Below, one piece after another: positions 57,740-64,000 of a stretch of DNA of 64,000 nt (its first letter is position 1; each line of letters opens with the position of its first letter). Origin of the DNA: JBFMFR01 sp040752025 (GTDB lineage Bacteria > Chloroflexota > Anaerolineae > Anaerolineales > UBA4823); assembly GCA_040752025.1 (NCBI GenBank), contig JBFMFR010000016.1:1-64000 (forward strand), in the 5' to 3' direction. The notes under the pieces are model-generated. The model was not told where the DNA came from, did no database searches, and worked only from the letters and a program-made list of their open reading frames with translations. The translations under genes and the position numbers were made by a program.

Positions 57740-57765
57740 ACGACACCTCCTCGGTTTGCCTGGTT

Positions 57766-57799
57766 GATCTCCGGGGTCGTTCCTTTGACCCCGGAGATC
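57766..57799 (-). terminator. Intercistronic stem-loop between binding-protein and permease genes
   Basis: Perfect 13-base GC-rich arms (GATCTCCGGGGTC, 57766-57778 and 57787-57799) around an 8-base loop, in the same relative place as the hairpin at 37670-37724 in the other sugar operon. No T-run follows on the minus strand, which suggests mRNA stabilisation or partial read-through. Confidence 0.75.
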
Positions 57800-57841
57800 G
57801 AGGAGAGAATGAACCTGTCCAGACTTTGGAAATCTGCAGGT

Positions 57842-59218
57842 CTATTGCTTTCTTTCAGCCAGGAGCGCTTCAACCTGCTCTTGCAACCAGGCGGCTGCGG
57901 TCTCAGGGGTCATGCTGCCTTCCAGAACGATGTTGCTGATCGCCTGGGGGAGCAGCAGGCGGCCTTCGATGTCGCCAATCACAGCCCGTTCGGTAGCGTC
58001 ATAATCAGGGCGGAACAACCAGCGGCTCATGCTGTCATAGCCATTGGCAATCTGCTCCAGGGTTTCCTTGGGGTATTTCTCAAAGTACGGGCTGAGGGTG
58101 CGCCATTTTTCCACAGCGCTCTTCAGTACGGGGATCTTGCCCCATGGTGAGAGGGCCAGGATTTCGACGTAACCCTCTTTCATGAAGTATTCGGCAACCA
58201 GCTGCGCTTCGGGGTCAGCGCCCTTCAGGATGCCCAGAGCGGCCAGCTGGCCAAAGGTTGCGTTGCCGTTGGGGCCTTTCATTTCGGGAGCAAAACCCGT
58301 GCGGGATGCCAGGTCGCCAACTGCCAGGTTGGTGAAGGTGCCGTCTTCGTTGTCAGAGCCATCCACCAGGTCATCCATGATATAGGTGCTGTAGATCAGC
58401 ATACCAGCTTGATCCAGCTCGTATGCCTGGCGAGCGCCCAGCCAGTGCTGTGGGCCGGGGATGGCGCAGCGCTGCAGCTCGGTGTAGAACTTCAAGGCAG
58501 CAATCATCTCTGGAGTGTTCATAGAAACATTGCCGTTCTCATCCAGAGGCCAGGCGTTGTTGGCGATGGCTACCTGCTCGAACAGCTGGTGACCGTAGTT
58601 TTCGCCGGGGTTGGTGCCAAGCCCGAGAGCGTAGAGCATATTACCCGTGCCGGGCAGCTTATCGCAGGCGGCATTGATGGCGTCCCAGGTGACAGGCGCT
58701 TCCAGCCCGGCATCTTTGAAAACATCGGTGCGATACCAGATAGCCTGAAGCCAGCCATCATATGGTATGGCAGCGTACTTGCCAGTGGATGGATCGGTGA
58801 CCATGGTCAGCGGGCCGGTGCGGAAATCATCCTTGCCCACTTTTTCGATCACGGCTGTGGCAGCGTCCTGGTCCAACAGGCCATCTGCCGCAAAGGCGGC
58901 AACCAGCTCGACACCCATGCGCACTATATCGGGCAGGCGGTTGGCAGCCAGGGCGGTAGCAATGCGCTGCGATTGGCCGGCTTCTTCGATCGGCACGATG
59001 CGCACATCGATATCGGGGTGTTCGGCCATAAAGCGAGCCGCGATGTCTTCATAGGCTTTGACACGCGGTTCTTCTGGCTCATCCATCCAGAACTCAACAA
59101 CCTTCTTGGGAGTTGTATCTGCGGGCTTGTCTGGGGCTGGGGTGGTTGCCTGGACACAGGCAGTGAAAAGCAGGGCGAACATGGTAAGCAGCGAAATTAG
59201 AATATACGAGCGTTTCAT
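57842..59218 (-). CDS. Sugar ABC transporter solute-binding lipoprotein
   Basis: 458 residues from ATG 59218 behind GAGG. The signal peptide ends with lipobox LFTAC, followed by an Ala/Thr/Pro linker. The mature part is a cluster B family solute-binding domain (VVEFWMDEPEEPRVKAYEDI near the start). It heads the operon of two permeases, phosphorylase, two dehydrogenases and GH36. A weak hairpin (arms 59320-59326 and 59339-59345) follows the LacI gene in the 162-base gap upstream. Confidence 0.95.
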   Translation of the reverse strand: MKRSYILISLLTMFALLFTACVQATTPAPDKPADTTPKKVVEFWMDEPEEPRVKAYEDIAARFMAEHPDIDVRIVPIEEAGQSQRIATALAANRLPDIVRMGVELVAAFAADGLLDQDAATAVIEKVGKDDFRTGPLTMVTDPSTGKYAAIPYDGWLQAIWYRTDVFKDAGLEAPVTWDAINAACDKLPGTGNMLYALGLGTNPGENYGHQLFEQVAIANNAWPLDENGNVSMNTPEMIAALKFYTELQRCAIPGPQHWLGARQAYELDQAGMLIYSTYIMDDLVDGSDNEDGTFTNLAVGDLASRTGFAPEMKGPNGNATFGQLAALGILKGADPEAQLVAEYFMKEGYVEILALSPWGKIPVLKSAVEKWRTLSPYFEKYPKETLEQIANGYDSMSRWLFRPDYDATERAVIGDIEGRLLLPQAISNIVLEGSMTPETAAAWLQEQVEALLAERKQ

Positions 59219-59380
59219 CTTTTTATCCTCTTCATATGGTTTGAGCTAAAATGGATTCGGTCATAAAATATGACGTGTTGAAACAAGCGAATGGATCAAT
59301 GCAATCTTTCGCCTCCTTTCTTTCCGGAATAACGACGGCGGAAAGTTGAGTCTAGATAAAGTCGGAGAACTGCTCGCTGG

Positions 59381-60403
59381 CTATTTCATCGGGGCTGGGC
59401 CGCAGGATTGGCGCACAATCAGCGATGGGGTCAGCAGCACCTGTTCGAGCTGCGTTCCTTCGCCCCGGATAAGCCGGACGAGCATTTCGCATACTTTGCT
59501 CCCAATTTGATAGATCGGTTGGTTGACCGTGGTCAGCGGCGGGTGAGAAACCTCCGCCATGGGGATATTATCAAAGCCAGTGATCGAAACATCTTTTCCA
59601 ACCACCAGGCCGCGCTCCATGGCAGCGCTGATGGCGCCAAAGGCCATGAGATCGTTGCAGGCAATGATGGCAGTAGGCGGCTGAGCAGCATCCAACAAGG
59701 TGCTGGCCTGTTCGTAGCCGCCGCGTTGGGTCAGGTCGCCTTCTACAAAGGTAAACTGTTCGATATGCAGGTGCAGCTCGCCGGCCTTCTTGTGAATGCC
59801 TAGAAGACGGTGGTGCGTAAAGGTCAGCGTGCGGGGCGAGGCAATCACGCCAAAGCGGGTGTGGCCCATGCTTGCCAGGTATTCGACCACCAGCCCCATG
59901 CCGGTCTCGCCATCTTCATCCACGTAAGAGAAATCCAGCTTGCCATCGATGCGGCCAAAAGCGACAAACGGAACCCCTGCTTCTTTGAGAAGGGCAACCC
60001 GCTCATCCTGGCAGCGCGTTCGCACCAGGATGAAACCGTCTACCCGGTGGGTGTTGACGTTGTAGCGATAAGCTTCCAGCTCCTGCTCCCCAGGGGGACG
60101 GGTAGCGACCAGGAGGTCGTATCCCAGGCGGGCAGCCTGGTTGCCAATGCCAGCGATGAATTCACTGAAGAATGGGTCCGAAAAACGTGGCCCGGAAGTG
60201 GGGATGATCAAGCCAATGGAGTCGGTCTGCTGCTTTTGCAGGCGCTGAGCCAGGGTATTCGGACTGTAACCTAACTCGGCGGCAGCCTGGCGCACCAGGG
60301 CCTTCGTTTCGGGGCCGATGTCATCATAATCGTTCAGGGCGCGCGAGACAGTGGTGGTGGACTTGCCAATTTTCCGGGCGATATCTTTGATTGTAGCAGG
60401 CAT
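59381..60403 (-). CDS. LacI-family transcriptional repressor
   Basis: 340 residues. The HTH at the N-terminus reads TIKDIARKIGKSTTTVSRAL, followed by the hinge region with SPNTLAQRLQ that inserts in the minor groove. The periplasmic-binding-like effector domain (about 60-335) has FILVRTRC and CNDLMAFGAISA. The effector is probably a sugar carried by the downstream importer (inference). Two perfect LacI-type half-arranged sites lie 57-104 bases upstream of its start. Confidence 0.95.
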   Translation of the reverse strand: MPATIKDIARKIGKSTTTVSRALNDYDDIGPETKALVRQAAAELGYSPNTLAQRLQKQQTDSIGLIIPTSGPRFSDPFFSEFIAGIGNQAARLGYDLLVATRPPGEQELEAYRYNVNTHRVDGFILVRTRCQDERVALLKEAGVPFVAFGRIDGKLDFSYVDEDGETGMGLVVEYLASMGHTRFGVIASPRTLTFTHHRLLGIHKKAGELHLHIEQFTFVEGDLTQRGGYEQASTLLDAAQPPTAIIACNDLMAFGAISAAMERGLVVGKDVSITGFDNIPMAEVSHPPLTTVNQPIYQIGSKVCEMLVRLIRGEGTQLEQVLLTPSLIVRQSCGPAPMK

Positions 60404-60459
60404 GTTCTAGGGTTAGAGATTAGCGACGGGTTACTCGTAAGTAGTTCTAGATCGAATTT

Positions 60460-60507
60460 ACTTAATCGTTTTTGTTGTAGCGCAATTTTATACTGAAACG
60501 ATTAAGT
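60460..60507. promoter_or_regulatory. Paired LacI-type operators
   Basis: Two inverted 12-base copies, ACTTAATCGTTT (60460-60471) and AAACGATTAAGT (60496-60507). Each holds a central AANCGNTT, the form of LacI/GalR operators. They are 36 bases centre to centre, upstream of lacI. I did not find a clear copy in front of the binding-protein gene at 59219-59380. Confidence 0.72.
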
Positions 60508-60535
60508 TGTCAAGCCTTACGGAGTATCTACTTTC

Positions 60536-61049
60536 CTACTCAAACTTGAAGCGTCACAACATCAGACCGAAGAAAGCCAGAGTCTAGGCAGTGAGCAAAC
60601 CTGCTGGCAGCAAGACCGAGTGAACCCCAGACCGCGTAAGATGACATAGCGGAAATCTTCCATAACCCAAACGGATGGCAGCAAGTGCCCTATGGCGGCA
60701 AAAGGTTTCCCTGCCACATCCAGAGGGAGCTAGTCGCCACCCATTGCCGAAACCAGGAACATTGCGATCAGGCAAAGCACGATCACATAGTCTTCGCCCT
60801 CTGCCGAGGAGCCGATCAGCAGTCCCAGGCTGGAGATCTATAAGGCCAGGTCAGCCATTATGAGCAGAATCATACAGGGCTGGGTAGATAATTCACATCG
60901 AAGATAACCTACCCGAGCGCCGCCAGGATCAGTTCCTGGGTAAAGACCACCCCGAACATGGCTAAGATATGCCCACCGATGACTTCAGTCCAGAGGATAG
61001 GGGTAGTAAGCAGGTGCTGCAGGCAGCGAGTTTTGCGTTCCAACACCAT
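60536..61049 (-). pseudogene. ABC-2 type permease remnant
   Basis: Reading the minus strand from 61049 gives ERKTRCLQHLLTTPILWTEV, GHILAMFGVVFTQELILAALG, then a stop. Further homology follows with shifted or stopped frames: LLIGSSAEGEDYVIVLCLIA, GKPFAAIGHLLPSVWVMEDF and a terminal RFKFE at 60553-60536. These are the C-terminal half motifs of ABC-2 permeases. The N-terminal half is missing, and several stop codons interrupt the rest. It abuts the HTH gene of the integrative element, so insertion or deletion at about 61050 may have removed the 5' part. Confidence 0.78.
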
Positions 61050-61067
61050 AAATAATCGGGCATCACA

Positions 61068-61484
61068 TTAGCTGGAGAAATGCTTCTTCAGCAAAGTCTT
61101 TATCGCCTCTGCAACCTCTTTACGCAGACCTGGGTCTGCAATTTTCGCCACATCAATTGCCACCTCAACCGCTTCGCTCGGCAGATTTTCGGCGCTGGCC
61201 GTTTTTACGTTGAAAGCATTAAGCGTTGGCCACCCTCCTAATTCGAGCAATTCATTAGGATTTATTTCAAAATGATCGGCCAACAAAATGCAGGCGATCA
61301 TGTTCGGCCTTTGTCCATCCAGAAAACGCCTCATAGCCTGATGGTCAAGATTAGAGGACAATGATGCTTCACGAGCCGATTCTTTTCTGGTTTCCAGCAA
61401 TTCGGTCAGTCGAGCCACCAATTTCTGCGGCTTGAAATTCGCAGACATCGCCTGGCGCTTGGCTTTGGCAAAAGGAGTGTCCAT
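61068..61484 (-). CDS. HTH (XRE-like) regulator of the integrative element
   Basis: 138 residues. A helix-turn-helix region (about 20-75) has SSNLDHQAMRRFLDGQRP, followed by LLADHFEINPNELLELGGW and a C-terminal helix DPGLRKEVAEAIKTLLKK. It has the same plan as the HTH protein at 61869: a DNA-binding domain, an ADxFE-GGW-like segment and a DPG motif. ATG 61448 is an alternative start. It is divergent from the excisionase-like gene; the gap 61485-61663 contains a repeat CAGTA-N11-TACTG (61524-61544 region) and TATAAT on the minus strand. Confidence 0.8.
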   Translation of the reverse strand: MDTPFAKAKRQAMSANFKPQKLVARLTELLETRKESAREASLSSNLDHQAMRRFLDGQRPNMIACILLADHFEINPNELLELGGWPTLNAFNVKTASAENLPSEAVEVAIDVAKIADPGLRKEVAEAIKTLLKKHFSS

Positions 61485-61565
61485 CTGTCTTTATTCTCTT
61501 TTCATCACACAGTACATACTTTCCATACTGATTATATCAGAAATAATGCAATATCAACACTAATC

Positions 61566-61594
61566 TTGACACACAAAAACTTTAATGTTACGAT
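61566..61594 (+). promoter_or_regulatory. Putative promoter of the excisionase-like gene
   Basis: TTGACA (61566-61571), 17 bases and TACGAT (61589-61594), about 70 bases before the gene start. Confidence 0.6.
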
Positions 61595-61666
61595 AGCAGT
61601 AATTCTGAAACAAAATCATCTTATCATGAATGGGTTTGTTTGAGAATATCCTCTACGGAGTACATG

Positions 61667-61882
61667 ATGGCAAACTACGCGCTTCCAACTCAAATTGAAG
61701 ACCTCAGTACCTTGCGGCTGCTGAAAGTGGCCGATGTTGTAAAGATCACACAGCTCTCTTCTTCACAAATCTATACTATGATCCAAGAAGGTACCCTGAC
61801 TGCCATCCGCTTTGGTCATGCAGTGCGCATCCGTCCGCAAGATCTGGAAAAGTTCATCTCAGAAAATCTCACGAAGCAGTAG
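61667..61882 (+). CDS. Excisionase-like HTH_17 protein
   Basis: About 71 residues from ATG 61667, six bases after GGAG (a second ATG lies at 61664). The core LKVADVVKITQLSSSQIYTM, TLTAIRFGHAVRIRPQDLEKF is a MerR-like winged helix of the excisionase/HTH_17 family that recognises att arms or operators. It lies between the two HTH repressor genes and 510 bases before the integrase. It overlaps the convergent repressor gene by 14 bases. Confidence 0.88.
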   Translation: MANYALPTQIEDLSTLRLLKVADVVKITQLSSSQIYTMIQEGTLTAIRFGHAVRIRPQDLEKFISENLTKQ

Positions 61883-62297
61883 GCATCTCATGCGCTTCTA
61901 TCTTGAGTTTCTGAAGTATCTGGAGATATCTTGCCCGAGCCACACCATCGCCGATATTGAAATAGATATTTTCAACTTCGGCGCGCTCGCCAGGATCAGG
62001 GAAGAGCGTTTTCAATGCTGAAACAGCTTCCCTATCAGGCACATCGCCTAGAGGCAGCCAGCCTGCCAGGGCATAAACCTGGACGCGTGGCAGCTCAAAA
62101 TAATCTGCGATCAGGTTGCAGACATGCGCGTTCGGAGTATTCTCACCATTCAGAATCCGGCACAGAAAGGCAATATCAATGCCGATCTGTTTGGCAGCTG
62201 TACGCAAAGAAATCCCTTGTTCAGAGATAGCCTGTTTCATGAAATCGGCCAAAGGCCTGGACTGTTCTGGAGACAGTTTATGACCAGTTTTTGGCAT
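61869..62297 (-). CDS. XRE-family repressor of the integrative element
   Basis: 142 residues behind an AAAGGTG site. HTH with GISLRTAAKQIGIDIAFLCR, then NGENTPNAHVCNLIADYF and ALAGWLPLGD, and a C-terminal DPGERAEVENI. It is transcribed divergently from the integrase and is the likely repressor of integrase and itself. The C-terminal part has no protease-like (LexA/CI) residues that I recognise, so induction must differ from the SOS route. It is a paralogue of the protein at 61068 by shared plan. Confidence 0.87.
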   Translation of the reverse strand: MPKTGHKLSPEQSRPLADFMKQAISEQGISLRTAAKQIGIDIAFLCRILNGENTPNAHVCNLIADYFELPRVQVYALAGWLPLGDVPDREAVSALKTLFPDPGERAEVENIYFNIGDGVARARYLQILQKLKIEAHEMPTAS

Positions 62298-62300
62298 AGC

Positions 62301-62329
62301 TTGACACCTTTGAAGAATCTAGGTATATT
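62301..62329 (+). promoter_or_regulatory. Putative integrase promoter
   Basis: TTGACA (62301-62306), 17 bases and TATATT (62324-62329). It starts four bases after the divergent repressor's start codon, so both genes share this control region. Confidence 0.72.
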
Positions 62330-62331
62330 TT

Positions 62332-62355
62332 GTTTGCTGCATAAAATCAGCAAAC
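62332..62355. promoter_or_regulatory. Probable repressor operator
   Basis: Perfect 8-base arms GTTTGCTG and CAGCAAAC around 8 bases, just after the predicted -10 of the integrase promoter. Position suggests a repressor site. Confidence 0.55.
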
Positions 62356-62391
62356 ATCCTGCCCACTGTCAATACTTGTTAGAGGATCATT

Positions 62392-63612
62392 GTGGTCGAT
62401 CACGCGTCTAAAAGAACCAGGAGAGGCAACAACGAAGGCTCCATTCGCTATCGAGAGGATCGCCAATGTTGGGAAGCACAGGTTTCGATTCGTGGCAAGC
62501 GCGTCAGCAAATCTTTCAAAACCCGATCTGAAGCGCAAAAATGGGTCAGAGAAATGCAAAACAGCATTGAAAACGGTCTGACGGCTCAAGTCGCCCGCTC
62601 CCCGCTGGAAGAGGCTTTGCTTTGGTGGTTGGAGAACGGGAAGAAGCGCTGGGCCGCTAAAACGCTGGAACAGTATGCAAACATTGTTATCAAACACATC
62701 ATCCCTAATGTCAAAAAGAGCTTGAAAGTGATGGATGTGAAGCCTTACCATATCCAGGAGTTGGTCAATATTGCGGAGAAGAATGACATTGGCGTACGGA
62801 CTCAGAAGTACATCGTTTCTACACTGCACACATTTTTCGATGATCTGTGTTTTCAACACATCTTCCAGTACAACCCGGCGCAAGGGATAAAAATCGATTA
62901 CGAGCCGCCAGAAATGACCACCCTGAGCGCCGCGCAAGTCCAACAACTGCTCTATGCCGCCAAGGATACCCGCTTCGAAATCCTGTACTACCTCGCTATT
63001 TCCACTGGAATGCGCGAGGGTGAGCTTTTGGGCCTCAAATGGAGCGATATCGACTGGAACAGCCAGTCCCTCAGCGTTCAGCGCCAGGTGCAGTGGGGTA
63101 ATCCTGGCAAGGATAAGGAAGGCCCAAGATATGTTTTCAAATCTCCCAAAAGTCAGGCCGGATTGCGGCGCATTTCGCTAGGCAACACAGCTATAGAAAA
63201 GCTACAAATCCAAAGAAACCGCCTAGCCATGCAGCGCATTGTAACCGCTGATCGTTGGGAGGAAAATGATCTGGTATTCCCCAACCTGTTTGGCCGGCCC
63301 GTCGAACCGACCAACCTGATCCGAGAGTTCAAGCGTGTCCTGGCAAAAGCCGGCCTGCCTCGCATCCGCATCCATGATCTGCGACATACTTCGGCCACTT
63401 TGATGTTGTTAATGAACATCCACCCGAAAGTGGTCAGTGAACGATTAGGTCACTCAGATATCCGCATCACCTTGCAATTGTACTCACACGCTATCCCTAC
63501 GCTGCAAGCTGAAGCGGCGGCAAAAATTGATGATCTCCTGGCCTTCGGCCTATTTGATCCGAACCAGTCATCGCTGGCGCTGGCCGATTTTGAAAAGGCA
63601 ATCGACCCATGA
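62392..63612 (+). CDS. Tyrosine recombinase (phage-type integrase)
   Basis: 406 residues from GTG 62392, behind GAGG. An N-terminal AP2-like arm-binding domain (about 14-60, GSIRYREDRQCWEAQV), a SAM-like core-binding domain (about 68-160) and the catalytic domain (about 175-385) are present. The catalytic set is complete: Arg208 (TGMREGE), His328 and Arg331 (HDLRHTSA), His354 (LGHSD) and the nucleophile Tyr364 (LQLYSH). It recombines att sites without cofactor. The gene ends 112 bases from the 3' end of tRNA-Arg, the usual position for an integrase that targets that tRNA. Confidence 0.96.
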   Translation: MVDHASKRTRRGNNEGSIRYREDRQCWEAQVSIRGKRVSKSFKTRSEAQKWVREMQNSIENGLTAQVARSPLEEALLWWLENGKKRWAAKTLEQYANIVIKHIIPNVKKSLKVMDVKPYHIQELVNIAEKNDIGVRTQKYIVSTLHTFFDDLCFQHIFQYNPAQGIKIDYEPPEMTTLSAAQVQQLLYAAKDTRFEILYYLAISTGMREGELLGLKWSDIDWNSQSLSVQRQVQWGNPGKDKEGPRYVFKSPKSQAGLRRISLGNTAIEKLQIQRNRLAMQRIVTADRWEENDLVFPNLFGRPVEPTNLIREFKRVLAKAGLPRIRIHDLRHTSATLMLLMNIHPKVVSERLGHSDIRITLQLYSHAIPTLQAEAAAKIDDLLAFGLFDPNQSSLALADFEKAIDP

Positions 63613-63724
63613 ACGCAGAATATTTGCAGCCAAATTGCAGCAGGAAATCTCTTGTGCTAAAAAACGGACAGCCCATACTGCCACCTGTGGGGGTCAGCAG
63701 TCAGCCAACCCCCACAGATACGTG

Positions 63725-63797
63725 CGCCCCCGGCACGATTCGAACGCGCAACCGTCTGATCCGAAGTCAGATGCTCTATCCATTGAGCTACGAGGGC
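63725..63797 (-). tRNA. tRNA-Arg (anticodon UCG)
   Basis: 73 bases fold as a complete cloverleaf: acceptor GCCCTCG with CGGGGGC, D-arm GCTC/GAGC, anticodon stem TCTGA/TCAGA around loop CTTCGGA (anticodon UCG, reads CGA), 5-base variable loop and T-arm GCGCG/CGTGC with loop TTCGAAT. CCA is not encoded. Its 3' end faces the integrase gene, which makes it the probable attachment site. Confidence 0.95.
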
Positions 63798-64000
63798 GTA
63801 TCCCAAATTATACCTTACCTGCCGGGCAGCGCAAAGGGCAGGATAATATTATGCTGCGGCAGAGGCGAGTTTTGCGTCTCGATCTACTGGCTCGGTAAAT
63901 TATAGTAGTTGTAAGCCGCCCGGGAAAGCTCGGTGATCAGAGCGGCGGACGGTTCCCAAACCAATTGGACGGGGTGGTATAGAAACACAACCATGATATA
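63798..64000. other. Right edge, no confident gene
   Basis: TATAAT on the minus strand at 63904-63899 may serve the tRNA. A 36-codon minus-strand frame (63994-63884) reaches close to the edge but shows no family features, so I leave it unassigned. Confidence 0.5.

Noticed and set aside
63609..63905. Plus-strand frame of about 98 codons after the integrase
   Set aside because: It runs through the tRNA-Arg gene on the opposite strand and has no family features or ribosome site.
1..64000. CRISPR arrays, rRNA genes and riboswitches
   Set aside because: I saw no regularly spaced direct repeats, no rRNA-like sequence and no cobalamin-riboswitch box near the B12-binding gene.

Overview
The window looks like a chromosomal scaffold of a Chloroflexota bacterium, most likely class Anaerolineae. 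This is inferred from the combination of large PAS/GAF hybrid histidine kinases, a secreted C25 protease with SdrD-type repeats, and two CUT1 sugar ABC operons without their own ATPase; no phylogenetic marker was tested. About 100 N (26983-27082) mark a scaffold gap.

Layout. (1) 1-125: the 3' end of an IS630-type transposase, which has truncated a sensor kinase. (2) 77-26223: a sensory island, all on the minus strand, of ten kinases and response regulators plus a cobalamin-binding protein. It falls into a downstream run of four genes, a kinase/HD-GYP pair, a five-gene run (24215 down to 15945) with the B12 protein in the middle, and a NarL-type kinase/regulator pair. (3) 26344-30455: a secreted gingipain-like (C25) protease followed by SdrD-B-like repeats and broken by the scaffold gap. 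A perfect palindrome (TGTAGG-N6-CCTACA) with a matched extended -10 lies upstream of both this gene and the five-gene run, on either side of the NarL-type pair. This suggests one regulator controls both units. (4) 31068-40273: an ArsR-type regulator, CUT1 importer and GH43/GH2/GH43 enzymes, probably for arabinose/galactose-containing plant polysaccharide. (5) 40445-49904: a LmrA/YxaF-like TetR locus with three almost identical operator-promoters. These drive a long minus-strand operon (SRPBCC, membrane proteins, two flavodoxin-like proteins, a class-1-isoprenoid-like enzyme, a CoA-binding protein), a plus-strand pair and tetR. The distal minus operon is decaying: one amber codon and a triple-frameshifted GNAT gene.

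(6) 49901-60403: a LacI-controlled CUT1 importer with a GH13_18 sugar phosphorylase, two dehydrogenases and a GH36 alpha-galactosidase, compatible with raffinose-family or related glucoside/galactoside use. (7) 60536-63797: an ABC-2 permease remnant, then a small integrative element (two HTH repressors, an excisionase-like protein, a tyrosine integrase) abutting the 3' end of tRNA-Arg(UCG).

Both sugar operons share one design: a repressor gene upstream, a lipoprotein binding protein, a stem-loop, two permeases, then catabolic enzymes. Neither encodes an ATPase, so a shared MsmK/UgpC-type ATPase elsewhere is implied.
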